Of a stretch of 64,000 nucleotides of DNA, positions 8,849 through 16,598 are shown one piece after another. This DNA is from Corynebacterium amycolatum (GTDB lineage: Bacteria > Actinomycetota > Actinomycetes > Mycobacteriales > Mycobacteriaceae): assembly GCF_016889425.1 (NCBI RefSeq), contig NZ_CP069513.1, positions 930,001-994,000 of the forward strand. The letters are read 5' to 3'. The position numbers and the translations under genes were made by a program. The first letter of the stretch is position 1. Each line of letters starts with the position of its first letter. The notes under the pieces are model-generated. The model saw nothing but the letters and a program-made list of their open reading frames with translations, ran no database searches and was not told the origin of the DNA.

Positions 8849-9676
8849 TTGGCTAACTGGGACGATCGCCGTTACGGCGGCGAGTACAGTCCGACGGATT
8901 ACCTGGGTAGTAGTGGCAGGAACGTTTATCGGGAACACGACGCATATGCGGCGTACGATGCGGCAATGCCGTATCAGGAAGTGCCATATCCGGTAGCAAA
9001 CATTCCGGTCGGCTATGAAAGCGGGTACCCCGCTAGCTATGGGGCGTCTTCCTTCGGTGCGCTCAGTGCTAATCCCAAAGTCGCGCCGCTGACCGCTCAA
9101 ATGGCGGTACACCTCGGCTTTGACCCCAATCTGGCCAATGGCTCAGTGGCACGTCGTGGTGGTGCGCTGTTGGTGGATTCTGTCATCTACACTGCATTGA
9201 TCGCCTCCATTGCAGTTCTCACTAGCATCGTGGGGGCATCGGACAGCGGCGTAATGGTGATGCTGATCAGCCTCTTCCTCGGTCCCGGTGGTTTTTACCT
9301 CTACCGCGTGGCGGGGGACTCCATCTTCGACGGGTCGCCGGGTAAACACGCCATGGGCATGAAAATCGAAGGTGCACACGGGATGCCAGTCTCAGCCCGC
9401 GATGGTTTTGTGCGCAATGCCTGGATTCTGCCGTCGATGATTCCGGTCGCCGGTTGGTTTGTCTCTGCGGGCCTGGCCGGCTGGATTGCAATGGCTGCCT
9501 CACGTGATCCACTGGGGAGAGGTCGCCATGAGCTTTCGGTCCACACCCGTGTGGTGGAAAAGCCGGAGACGCGCGAGCTGCAGCGCGGGCAGCGCCGCAT
9601 GGACTATCGCATGGGCAGCAAAGAGCAGCAGGGCAAGCAGCTGAAGCGGATTAAAGGGGTTAAGCGCGGGAAGTAG
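8849..9676 (+). CDS. RDD-family membrane protein
   Basis: The frame allows a GTG at 8813, but the TTG at 8849 has AGGAAAGGGAG 8 nt upstream and gives MANWDDRRYGG, so I prefer it (275 residues). A long tyrosine/proline/glycine-rich cytoplasmic N-terminus (~90 residues) leads into an RDD domain: ARRGGALLVDSVIYTALIA, FLGPGGFYLYRVAGDSIFDG, SPGKHAMGMKI and RNAWILPSMIPVAGWFVSA. The tail is Arg/Lys/Gln-rich (EKPETRELQRGQRRMDYRM), likely cytoplasmic. RDD proteins are membrane proteins of mostly unknown function. Divergent from xth. Confidence 0.85.
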   Translation: MANWDDRRYGGEYSPTDYLGSSGRNVYREHDAYAAYDAAMPYQEVPYPVANIPVGYESGYPASYGASSFGALSANPKVAPLTAQMAVHLGFDPNLANGSVARRGGALLVDSVIYTALIASIAVLTSIVGASDSGVMVMLISLFLGPGGFYLYRVAGDSIFDGSPGKHAMGMKIEGAHGMPVSARDGFVRNAWILPSMIPVAGWFVSAGLAGWIAMAASRDPLGRGRHELSVHTRVVEKPETRELQRGQRRMDYRMGSKEQQGKQLKRIKGVKRGK

Positions 9677-9722
9677 GGCGATTAGGGCGAGCAGGGCAGG
9701 GCCGAAACGTGAGCCCCGAAAC

Positions 9723-10895
9723 CTAAGCCTCTGTCAGCTCCGCATAGCGGTGCCGGTGGTGTTCGGTAAAACCGAGTGTCCGGTATAGCGCAATGCCAGC
9801 CTCATTTGAGCCCAATACCTGTAGATATGCCGAATCTGCCCCGTGTTGTGCGCCCCAGTGCATCATGTGAATGCCAAGCAGCGTGCCTAGTCCTCGGCGG
9901 CGCATATCGGCTGCGACTTCCACAGCGGAGAACCCGAGCCATACACGGCCGTCGTCCGATTCGGTCAGCGTGCCGCGCGTAATGGCTACCGTGCGTATGC
10001 CTTCAGGCGCATTGTTGTCAGGCACTTGCAGGCGTCCGAAGCACATGCGGCCATCAATTTCATTGCGCAGGAACTGCAGCGCATGCTCAGGCAGCGTAGT
10101 ACCACGGAAATGGTAGAGCCCCAGCCAGTCGTCGTCAGGTTGATCAGCGATATCCACCTGCACGTCTGCAAGCTCGACGCTGTGCTCATCAAGCACCTGT
10201 TCGGCGCTGTGCTCATCAAGCACCTGTGCTGCGCCGTCCGATTCAGCTGCCAATTCAGCAGGCGGCAAATCCCCATCGAGTGCGCGCGTCATAACCGTAA
10301 TGTCCGGCCCGACCGTCCACTCCGGCCCCGCGACCAGTGCCTGTGCCGGTTTGGCGATTCTATCCGGAATCGCAATCCGCACCGGCAAATCGTGGGAATC
10401 GTAAAACGACTTAATCTTCTCCAACGGCACCGGCTGAGTGCTGGTTCCGGGTTCGAGCGGCAGCGCAGAGTTGGAACGCTCCGTAATGCCATCGCCGGCT
10501 CGCAGCAGCCAGCCCGACTCCACCACATGCGCGATACCCGGGAAGGCCTTCGCTGTCGCAGTTTCCACGGCGCGAATATCCGAATTGCGCACCGGATGAT
10601 CCGGCAGGGCCTTCACAATCAAAATGTGCTTATCGCTAAAGTCCACCGCTGCCACGGATTCGTCGGCACGCACGCCAGCACGAACCTGCGGACGCACGAC
10701 GAACGGATCCATGCTGAGCACATGCCCAATGACGTCCGTAGTCTTCTTGCCGCTGGTCAGCGCCTCTTCATCGGTCAGCGCGCGCCGCACAATGACACGA
10801 CGTCCCACCGCCACTTCACCGACGCCCCAGCGGGAAATCGGTAGCTTCTGTGCTGCACTTTCGCTTGCCGACGACTCCAATTGCCTATCCGCCAC
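9723..10895 (-). CDS. GNAT-family N-acetyltransferase
   Basis: 390 residues. The C-terminal ~110 residues contain the acetyl-CoA-binding motif A (VEVAADMRRRGLGTLLGIHM) and motif B (ADSAYLQVLGSNEAGIALY, RTLGFTEHHRHRY). The N-terminal half is a separate domain beginning LPISRWGVGEVAVGRRVIVR that I do not recognise; it could be a degenerate second GNAT or a binding domain. It starts with GTG 3 nt after the def stop codon, with its Shine-Dalgarno (GAGGA) inside def, so the two genes are co-expressed. A 27-bp tandem duplication in the linker adds a second QVLDEHS. Confidence 0.85.
   Translation of the reverse strand: MADRQLESSASESAAQKLPISRWGVGEVAVGRRVIVRRALTDEEALTSGKKTTDVIGHVLSMDPFVVRPQVRAGVRADESVAAVDFSDKHILIVKALPDHPVRNSDIRAVETATAKAFPGIAHVVESGWLLRAGDGITERSNSALPLEPGTSTQPVPLEKIKSFYDSHDLPVRIAIPDRIAKPAQALVAGPEWTVGPDITVMTRALDGDLPPAELAAESDGAAQVLDEHSAEQVLDEHSVELADVQVDIADQPDDDWLGLYHFRGTTLPEHALQFLRNEIDGRMCFGRLQVPDNNAPEGIRTVAITRGTLTESDDGRVWLGFSAVEVAADMRRRGLGTLLGIHMMHWGAQHGADSAYLQVLGSNEAGIALYRTLGFTEHHRHRYAELTEA
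10178..10227. repeat. 27-bp period tandem duplication inside the GNAT gene
   Basis: A 23-bp block starting CGCTGTGCTCATCAAGCACC at 10178 recurs identically at 10205. It duplicates nine residues in the inter-domain linker and keeps the frame. Confidence 0.85.
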
Positions 10896-10898
10896 GAT

Positions 10899-11480
10899 CT
10901 AATCCTCGTGGCCGAACGGGTCTGGATCCACGCCCGGCATCCAGGTCAGGCTGCCCTCGGTCCAACCGGCGCGCTTGATTTCCTTCTTGGCCATGCGCTT
11001 CCAGCGGCCCGTGAGACAGTCGGTGTAAAGGAACCCATCCAGATGGCCGACCTCGTGCTGCATGCAGCGAGCGAGGAAACCGGTGGCCTCGATGCGGACC
11101 TCTTCGCCGTTTTCATCCAGGCCGGTGACGACAGCCTTCTCCGCGCGGTTGGTGGGGAAGGACAGGCCGGGTACAGAGAGGCAGCCTTCGTCATCGGAAC
11201 CGTCGTCGTTAGGCATGGTCTTCGGGATTTCACTGGTGGTCAGCACCGGATTGATGACGCAGCCGCGGTGCCAGACGTCGTCATCATCGGGGCAGTTGTA
11301 GACGAATAGACGCTTGCCGACGCCCACCTGGTTGGCAGCCAGCCCCACACCGTGGGCGCGGTCCATGGTTTCGTACATGTCCTCGATGAGCTCACGCAGC
11401 TCGGAGATGTCCTCGGTTACCGGCTGGGTAGGAGTGTGGAGAACGGGGTCTCCGGCAATCACAATGGGACGGATAGTCAT
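10899..11480 (-). CDS. def: Peptide deformylase
   Basis: 193 residues. All three deformylase motifs are present: [20 protein letters not shown] and [12 protein letters not shown] (the HExxH metal site, with the G variant common in actinobacteria). It removes the formyl group from nascent N-terminal methionine. First gene of a def-GNAT pair. The ATG lies 7 nt after TAGAAT, predicting a leaderless mRNA. Confidence 0.96.
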   Translation of the reverse strand: MTIRPIVIAGDPVLHTPTQPVTEDISELRELIEDMYETMDRAHGVGLAANQVGVGKRLFVYNCPDDDDVWHRGCVINPVLTTSEIPKTMPNDDGSDDEGCLSVPGLSFPTNRAEKAVVTGLDENGEEVRIEATGFLARCMQHEVGHLDGFLYTDCLTGRWKRMAKKEIKRAGWTEGSLTWMPGVDPDPFGHED

Positions 11481-11487
11481 GTCGATG

Positions 11488-11493
11488 ATTCTA
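11488..11493 (-). promoter_or_regulatory. -10 box of leaderless def promoter
   Basis: TAGAAT, 7 nt, ATG on the minus strand. The rest of the 186-bp gap to the divergent DUF3263 gene holds no other recognisable element. Confidence 0.55.
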
Positions 11494-11666
11494 CTCGGCG
11501 TCCATCTTTTCTAAATCGCCTGGTGATGTCTGAGTTGTGCCAGGGAGTTGTAGGTGGGGCATAGGTGAGGCTGAGTGGCTGGGCCATACTATGTATCTTC
11601 ACTAAGTATCTGCATAAGTAGTGTCGTGCGGAATAGAAAATCAGGGCGAGTGAGAAGGAAAGCGGG

Positions 11667-12023
11667 GTGCGGAAAATGGTGAGCAAGAAACCCATAGGCG
11701 GCAGCCACGAACCTGAGACCGAGCTGCGGCCTGACTCATCCGAGCATCTCGGACTCGCGGGCGATACCAGCGGCATTGAACCCGTTTTGGCGCAGAAAAT
11801 GCTGGATTTTGAGAAAGAATGGCTGAAAGTTGCCCGCCGTGGGCCGCGTATGGCCGGTGCGCGGCAGGAGGCAATTCGGCGTCGCTTTGCCGAGGACTTT
11901 GGAAACAACACAATCCGCTACCACCAGGTACTTTCTCGACTTCTCGACTCTCCGGCAGCCGAAGCAGCCGAACCCGTGTTGGTTCATCGGCTGCGTGCCG
12001 TGCGGGATAACCAAGACGCATAA
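11667..12023 (+). CDS. DUF3263 family protein
   Basis: 118 residues from a GTG with Shine-Dalgarno GAAGGA 7 nt upstream; an ATG at 11676 is an alternative. After ~30 disordered residues the conserved segment is MLDFEKEWLKVARRGPRMAG to IRRRFAEDFGNNTIRYHQVL, a small helical domain typical of DUF3263 actinobacterial proteins, resembling a DNA-binding helix-turn-helix. It diverges from def and precedes the LytR_C gene by 51 bp, the conserved corynebacterial order. Confidence 0.85.
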   Translation: MRKMVSKKPIGGSHEPETELRPDSSEHLGLAGDTSGIEPVLAQKMLDFEKEWLKVARRGPRMAGARQEAIRRRFAEDFGNNTIRYHQVLSRLLDSPAAEAAEPVLVHRLRAVRDNQDA

Positions 12024-12061
12024 GGTTCAAGTTTCACTTCACGGTTCGGCGGCAGAACATA

Positions 12062-12067
12062 TAGGAT
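12062..12067 (+). promoter_or_regulatory. -10 box for LytR_C gene
   Basis: TAGGAT followed by 7 nt and GTG (12075), the spacing seen at several other leaderless candidates in this window. Confidence 0.45.
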
Positions 12068-12074
12068 GTGGGAT

Positions 12075-13010
12075 GTGTCTGACCAACTAAACCCTCAGAA
12101 TTCGCCGCGTCCGGGCCGTCATCGACTCGATGACGACTTCGACGACTTTGATGAGTACAGCGATTACGCGGAGGCTCCCGCTGCTGGCGGCGCTCATGCG
12201 TACTCCGAGCCGTCGGATGCTCAACACACAGCGCCAAAATCTGCGGCTCCCGCCGCTGGCGCAGCCGCTGCTGGTGCCACCGCTGCTGGTGCCACCGCTG
12301 CCGCCACTACCGGTGCTGGCTCTCGGGCTGCTGCTAGCAATTCCGCAGCTGCTGATGGTGTTGATGACGGCGACATCGGCGACGGTGCCGGTGATGGCCG
12401 CTACATGCGCGTTCTCGCTATCGTGCTGCTCGCTATCGGCGTGTGCCTGGTCGCCTACGGTGCCTACGCACTCAGCACACGTGGCGACGATGCCGAGAAC
12501 ACCGGCCAGAATGACACCTCGGCATCCGCTCCGGCTGACTCTGGTGCGCCTGCTGACTCGGCCAACGGCAGTGATCCGGCAAAGGATGGTGCTGCTGGAG
12601 ACGGTGACGGCGAGGTTCCGCCGCCGCCACCGGCAAATGAGCCAGGCAAGCCGGTTCCTCCCTCAGAGAATCCACCGGCACAGGACGAGGCCAACGAAGC
12701 GCCACAGATTGACCGCAAGACTGTCAAGGTCAGTGTCCTGAATAACTCTGAGGTCGTGGGCCTCGCCGATGACCTGTCCAAGCAGATGGGCGAGCAGGGC
12801 TGGGGCGCCGGTGAGACCGGTAACGCTCCTGAAGAGGAGATGGGTGTGTGGGAGAAGACTACCGTCTACTTCGACCCGAGGAACGAAGAGGAAAAGGCCG
12901 CCGCTGAGCAGATTGCGCACGACAACGGTTGGGAAGCCGCACCTCGCGATGACCGCCTCCGGGACGCTCCGGCGGGAATCGTCGTGGTCGCAACTGATCC
13001 GGCTCACTAG
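12075..13010 (+). CDS. LytR C-terminal-domain membrane protein
   Basis: I place the start at the GTG at 12075 (MSDQLNPQ, 311 residues) because TAGGAT precedes it by 7 nt; an ATG at 12066 is in frame. Order: acidic region (DDDFDDFDEYSDY), Ala/Gly/Thr-rich stretch, one membrane helix (MRVLAIVLLAIGVCLVAYGAY, about residues 112-132), a Pro/Gly/Asp-rich linker, and a C-terminal LytR_C domain (KTVKVSVLNNSEVVGLADDL, NGWEAAPRDDRLRDAPAGIV). The domain is thus outside the membrane, where it may contact wall polymers or LCP ligases; it has no LCP catalytic domain. Two 15-bp repeats encode part of the Ala/Gly/Thr stretch near 12271-12300. Confidence 0.85.
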   Translation: MSDQLNPQNSPRPGRHRLDDDFDDFDEYSDYAEAPAAGGAHAYSEPSDAQHTAPKSAAPAAGAAAAGATAAGATAAATTGAGSRAAASNSAAADGVDDGDIGDGAGDGRYMRVLAIVLLAIGVCLVAYGAYALSTRGDDAENTGQNDTSASAPADSGAPADSANGSDPAKDGAAGDGDGEVPPPPPANEPGKPVPPSENPPAQDEANEAPQIDRKTVKVSVLNNSEVVGLADDLSKQMGEQGWGAGETGNAPEEEMGVWEKTTVYFDPRNEEEKAAAEQIAHDNGWEAAPRDDRLRDAPAGIVVVATDPAH

Positions 13011-13104
13011 ACTCCCGGCCCACCGGACTTCGGTTTCTCACTAAGGTTTGCGGCCTAAGCGTCAAGACCTGCCGCCGTGGTACGAAGCCTCCCCATAGCT
13101 TTCC

Positions 13105-13147
13105 AAGCCCCGCGTAAGCCATACATTTCATGGCTTACGCGGGGCTT
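13105..13147 (+). terminator. Rho-independent terminator after LytR_C gene
   Basis: A perfect 18-bp stem (left arm from AAGCCCCGCG at 13105, right arm ending GCGGGGCTT at 13147) with a 7-nt loop, followed by TTTG. It is 95 nt past the stop. Confidence 0.85.
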
Positions 13148-13191
13148 TTGCATATTTTGCAGTCTCAAACAGATCACGGTTGAAAAAGGGG

Positions 13192-13210
13192 TACTAGTAT
13201 TCTGCTAGTA
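13192..13210. promoter_or_regulatory. Inverted repeat in lipoprotein promoter
   Basis: TACTAG and CTAGTA separated by 7 nt, 24 nt upstream of the lipoprotein start and just downstream of a TTGAAA -35-like hexamer (13180). A candidate operator. Confidence 0.3.
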
Positions 13211-13234
13211 GCCAGTGAGATCTGTGAGGTTTTT

Positions 13235-13792
13235 ATGTTCGCCGTAAAGCGTCGTCGCGTTGCTGTCGCCACCGCGTTGGGTTGTGCTGCAACACTGTTG
13301 GTTTCCTGCTCGGGGGTTGAATCCAGCAGTGACAAGGACGGGAACGCGGACGCGTCGACAAGCACTGCGCCAGTGAGCGTAGATCCGGCTGCACCGAAGC
13401 TGACCGAGCGCGTCAGCGCCTATAACTTCATCCGCACAAACGACGACGGATCAATGAAAATGCTGGCAACTGTACAGGTCATGAGCGCCAAGGGATGGAT
13501 GGGCCTTTCCGACGAAAAAGGTCAGTTCACTACCTTGGATAAGGGCAAGTACACAGTGCAGGCACGCGGTGCATCTGGCTGCAGTGGCATCGGCAGCCCC
13601 GCAACCGAAGGGTTGGGTGTCATCGGCGAAGTGCACGTCGATGACAAACGGAATGCAGATGTCTGGAACGTTCCGTCCAAGGTGGATGAAGACAGTTTCA
13701 CCACAGTTGCGCTTGTCGATTCCAACGGTGACCTTGCCTCCTGCGCAAAAACCGTCACCTGGACGGAGCCAACTGAGGAAAACGACTCCTAG
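13235..13792 (+). CDS. Secreted lipoprotein of unknown function
   Basis: 185 residues. Signal peptide MFAVKRRRVAVATALGCAAT then LLVSC, a standard lipobox, with Cys at about residue 26. A Ser/Asp/Thr-rich spacer follows, then a compact domain (VSAYNFIRTNDDGSMKMLAT, GKYTVQARGASGCSGIG, ADVWNVPSKVDEDSFTTVAL, NGDLASCAKTVTW) with two further cysteines that could pair. I do not recognise the family. It ends 17 nt before the next gene. Confidence 0.8.
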   Translation: MFAVKRRRVAVATALGCAATLLVSCSGVESSSDKDGNADASTSTAPVSVDPAAPKLTERVSAYNFIRTNDDGSMKMLATVQVMSAKGWMGLSDEKGQFTTLDKGKYTVQARGASGCSGIGSPATEGLGVIGEVHVDDKRNADVWNVPSKVDEDSFTTVALVDSNGDLASCAKTVTWTEPTEENDS

Positions 13793-13809
13793 TGTGAAAA
13801 AATAGCGGT

Positions 13810-15033
13810 ATGACTGAGCAATTTTCCGGATCGGCGCAGCCATCTCTGGGAGTGGAATGGGAAGTGGCGTTCGTTGACCGACGAACGCGCGACACCGCCC
13901 CCGCTGCTGCCGAGGTGCTCGACATCATCGATGCGGAGCATCCCGGACATGGGCTCCAGCGCGAGTTCCTCGCCAACACAGTGGAGCTCGTCACCGGTGT
14001 GCACATGAACGTGCCCGATGCCGTAGCGGAGCTCCAAAGCCAGCTGGACAAGGTTCTCGATGCCGCTGACCGCGTTGGGGTGGATGTGTGGTCATCGGGC
14101 TCGCATCCGTTCGCCCGCGGTACTGCTCAGCAGGTCAGCGCTAAGGGGCACTACTCCGAAATCATCAACCGCACTCAGTGGTGGGGCAATCAGATGATCA
14201 TCTGGGGAGTCCACGTCCACGTTGGCATTAAGGACTCCGAACGCGTTTGGCCGATCATTCAGGCCCTGGCAACGAAGCTGCCGCACATGTTGGCGCTGTC
14301 TGCCTCCTCACCGGCCTGGAACGGCGAGGACATGGGTTACGCTTCCAACCGAAGCCTGCTCTACCAGCAGCTTCCCACTGCTGGTCAGCCGCCGGCGATT
14401 TACTCGTGGCCCGAGTGGGAGTCCTACATGCACGACCAGTCCCGCTCCGGCGTCATCAACCACACCGGCTCGATGCACTTGGACATTCGCCCAGCATCAA
14501 AGTACGGCACCATTGAGATTCGTGTCGCTGACGCTACCTCTAACCTGCAGGAACTCGCCGCTATCGTGGCATTGACGCACTGTTTGACGGTTTACTACGA
14601 CCGCATGTGGGAGGCTGGCGAGGAACTACCGTCGCTACAGTCCTGGCACATCGCCGAAAACAAGTGGCGCGCCGCCCGCTACGGCATGGACGCGTTGGTC
14701 ATCGTCAATCGTGATACCGACGAGCGGTGGGTTCGCGATGAACTCCGTGAGCTTGTGGTTCAACTCGCCCCGCTTGCCGACGAACTGGGCTGCCGAGCCG
14801 AACTGGAATTCGTCAACAACATCGTGGAAATGGGCGCGGCATACGAGCGTCAGCGCACTGTGGCGGATGCGGCCGGGGCGCTGCCTTCCATGGCTACCGA
14901 GGACGACGTACGGGCGAACGAAGAGCGCATTGGCCACACCCCGTGGCGAGCCGCCGTGGATCTTGCGGTGCAGGAACTGCGCGCCGGGCATCCGATAGCG
15001 CCTGCAGATTTCCACGAGCAGATAGACGACTAG
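13810..15033 (+). CDS. Glutamate-cysteine ligase-like carboxylate-amine ligase (GCS2 family)
   Basis: 407 residues, near the usual GCS2/YbdK length. Motifs: [64 protein letters not shown] and [18 protein letters not shown]. Enzymes of this family ligate glutamate (often to cysteine) using ATP. Corynebacteria use mycothiol rather than glutathione, so the physiological product is uncertain: ergothioneine precursor synthesis or another gamma-glutamyl compound are options. It follows the lipoprotein gene closely. Confidence 0.88.
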   Translation: MTEQFSGSAQPSLGVEWEVAFVDRRTRDTAPAAAEVLDIIDAEHPGHGLQREFLANTVELVTGVHMNVPDAVAELQSQLDKVLDAADRVGVDVWSSGSHPFARGTAQQVSAKGHYSEIINRTQWWGNQMIIWGVHVHVGIKDSERVWPIIQALATKLPHMLALSASSPAWNGEDMGYASNRSLLYQQLPTAGQPPAIYSWPEWESYMHDQSRSGVINHTGSMHLDIRPASKYGTIEIRVADATSNLQELAAIVALTHCLTVYYDRMWEAGEELPSLQSWHIAENKWRAARYGMDALVIVNRDTDERWVRDELRELVVQLAPLADELGCRAELEFVNNIVEMGAAYERQRTVADAAGALPSMATEDDVRANEERIGHTPWRAAVDLAVQELRAGHPIAPADFHEQIDD

Positions 15034-15065
15034 CCGTCGTTAAGCGGTGTGTGCCCAGACAAAAA

Positions 15066-15115
15066 TTAGTGACTAGGCCTATAGCACTTTTGGGGTGCAT
15101 AAACCTAGCCACTAA
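15066..15115 (-). terminator. Palindromic terminator of the Mrp operon (short relative of the dispersed repeat)
   Basis: TTAGTGACTAGG (15066-15077) pairs with CCTAGCCACTAA (15104-15115), with GCAC/GTGC pairing near the loop. On the minus strand the stem is followed by TTTTTG, so it would terminate mnhG transcripts; it also lies after the convergent GCS2 gene. Its minus-strand sequence shares AGTTAGTG-CT-GTTTAT and AAAGTGCTATA with the repeats at 28383 and 32529. Confidence 0.7.
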
Positions 15116-15206
15116 CTGAAGAAAGGCGCCCCCCCCCTGGGCGGCCCCGGTCGAACCCGGTTCCGCTCCAGGTCGGGGTCCAATCTTGACGGGGAGTGTC
15201 CTCTCG

Positions 15207-15557
15207 TTATTCCCGGCTGTCATCGCGGGCGAGGCTGTCCTCGTCGACGAGCCTCTCCTTGAACGCCTCGTGGCCAACGCGGTTACTAACAATTGGCGAT
15301 GTACCCAGAGCAAACAGGATAATCAGGGTCAACAGAGCCAAGTCACTACTAGTAGTTGTGTGAGCTGACGCGTGCGTGGCGACGTGTAAAAGCGAACCCG
15401 ACAGCGTCAGAATTAGCCCCAGCGTTTGTGGCTTGGAGGATGCGTGCATGCGACTGATGGTGTCGCGGAAGCGTATTAATCCCACGGACGCTGCAACGCA
15501 CAGTAGCATTCCGGTGATAATGAGTGCGATGGCGATAATGTCTGCCACGAGAATCAT
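15207..15557 (-). CDS. mnhG: Mrp antiporter subunit MnhG
   Basis: 116 residues with three membrane helices: VADIIAIALIITGMLLCVAA, then LGLILTLSGSLLHVATHA and LALLTLIILFALGTSPIVSN. RFRDTISRMHASSKPQTLGL is the MnhG/MrpG signature. It is the last gene of mnhA(B)-C-D-E-F-G and overlaps mnhF by 4 nt (ATGA). The 170 bp beyond its stop include a GC-rich block with nine consecutive C (15129-15137) and the operon terminator. Confidence 0.95.
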   Translation of the reverse strand: MILVADIIAIALIITGMLLCVAASVGLIRFRDTISRMHASSKPQTLGLILTLSGSLLHVATHASAHTTTSSDLALLTLIILFALGTSPIVSNRVGHEAFKERLVDEDSLARDDSRE

Positions 15558-15964
15558 TTGGGCTCTCCCTTCACTGTTTTCGGAGCTGCTGTCGGTGTTG
15601 CCTTAGGCGCTGCTTTCTGTGCGGTTTTCTTTGTGGCGGCCTTTCCGGCTGCTTTCGCCACACCCTTTCGGGAGCCCTTCGCGGGCTGCTTTCCGTCATC
15701 CGGAACACGGAACTTGGCGACCGCCAGCGAAGACAGGAAACCGAGCAGCGCAATGATGAGCATTGGGTAGACCACCGAAGTGTCCAAGCTCCAGGCCATG
15801 AACGCAGCGAGCATGCCCTGCAACATTGCAGTCATGGACTCCAGGGCCACCAGGCGGTCCAGCGAGTTTGGTCCTGCGATCATGTGCCCGAGGGTAATCA
15901 TCACCGCAATGAAATAGCCTGCAGCAGCTACGCCGAGCAGAATGTTAAAAACTTCCGGGTTCAT
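15554..15964 (-). CDS. mnhF: Mrp antiporter subunit MnhF with Lys/Ala-rich tail
   Basis: A longer frame opens at 16087, but the ATG at 15964 has an excellent Shine-Dalgarno (AAAGGAG) and gives the family N-terminus MNPEVFNILLGV (136 residues). Three helices: FNILLGVAAAGYFIAVMITL, LESMTAMLQGMLAAFMAWSL and VVYPMLIIALLGFLSSLAVA. GPNSLDRLVALE is the MnhF signature. The last ~45 residues (KGSRKGVAKAAGKAATKK and APKATPTAAPKTVKG) form a basic Lys/Ala/Pro tail like a histone H1 tail, unusual for MrpF, which normally ends soon after helix 3. Overlaps mnhE by 20 nt. Confidence 0.93.
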   Translation of the reverse strand: MNPEVFNILLGVAAAGYFIAVMITLGHMIAGPNSLDRLVALESMTAMLQGMLAAFMAWSLDTSVVYPMLIIALLGFLSSLAVAKFRVPDDGKQPAKGSRKGVAKAAGKAATKKTAQKAAPKATPTAAPKTVKGEPK

Positions 15965-16598
15965 CGACTGCTCCTTTCTCCCCTTTTTCGCTGCTCGTTT
16001 CGCCTTGCTCGCGGCTTTTCGCACTGCTCGGCTGCTCTTCGCCAGAGCCTGGCTTAGTCGGTTGCTCATGTACATCGCGGTTCTCAAACGCGCGAATCAC
16101 CCGTCGCTCGATTCGGGTCAGCTGGTTGATTTGTTCAGCTACCTTGCCTGTCGACGAAGCGTCGAGAAGATGCATGGTCAGCGTTTTTTTTCGCTTATCG
16201 ATGTCCACGATGATGCCGCCCGGCTGCAGATTAATTAGTGCCATTGCAGTCGTGAGCGAAATATCGTCATTGGTCCGCATGGGGACCTTGATAATGGCAG
16301 TCGGTGGCGGATCATCTCGTCGGATGGCCAGCCAGGCGACACTGATAGAGGCCTTCACGAAGTCGATTGTCCAAGAACCGAACAGTCGCACCATGCCACC
16401 GAAGTTGATGTCCAGTGCGCTGCTTGGCGGGATAGGCATGGCGAGGTTCAGCAACGTGGCTACAAGGATTCCCGAGAGCACATTGGCAAATGTCACCTCG
16501 CCCCACAGCATGACCCAAATAATCACTGTGAATAAGAAGAGCAGGATTGAAATACGTGGTGGTCGCTTTGCAGCCACCTTGGCGCGCGCTTTACTCAT
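15945..16598 (-). CDS. mnhE: Mrp antiporter subunit MnhE
   Basis: 217 residues. N-terminal helices ISILLFLFTVIIWVMLWGEV and FANVLSGILVATLLNLAM are followed by the MnhE cytoplasmic domain (PTAIIKVPMRTNDDISLTTA, LINLQPGGIIVDIDKRKKTL). The tail is Glu/Lys/Ser-rich. Its ATG shares one base with the mnhD stop (TGATG), so translation is coupled. Confidence 0.95.
   Translation of the reverse strand: MSKARAKVAAKRPPRISILLFLFTVIIWVMLWGEVTFANVLSGILVATLLNLAMPIPPSSALDINFGGMVRLFGSWTIDFVKASISVAWLAIRRDDPPPTAIIKVPMRTNDDISLTTAMALINLQPGGIIVDIDKRKKTLTMHLLDASSTGKVAEQINQLTRIERRVIRAFENRDVHEQPTKPGSGEEQPSSAKSREQGETSSEKGEKGAVDEPGSF

Noticed and set aside
10026..10844. 272-codon plus-strand frame inside the GNAT gene
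   Set aside because: His/Arg/Gln-rich shadow composition; the minus-strand GNAT has clear motifs.
12241..12300. Possible CRISPR or microsatellite array in the Ala/Gly/Thr stretch
   Set aside because: Only two 15-bp units within a coding frame; it is a low-complexity linker, not an array.
15130..15200. Possible tRNA near GGTTCGA-like sequence
   Set aside because: On the minus strand a T-loop-like GGTTCGA is present, but no acceptor stem, anticodon arm or D-arm of proper spacing can be formed.
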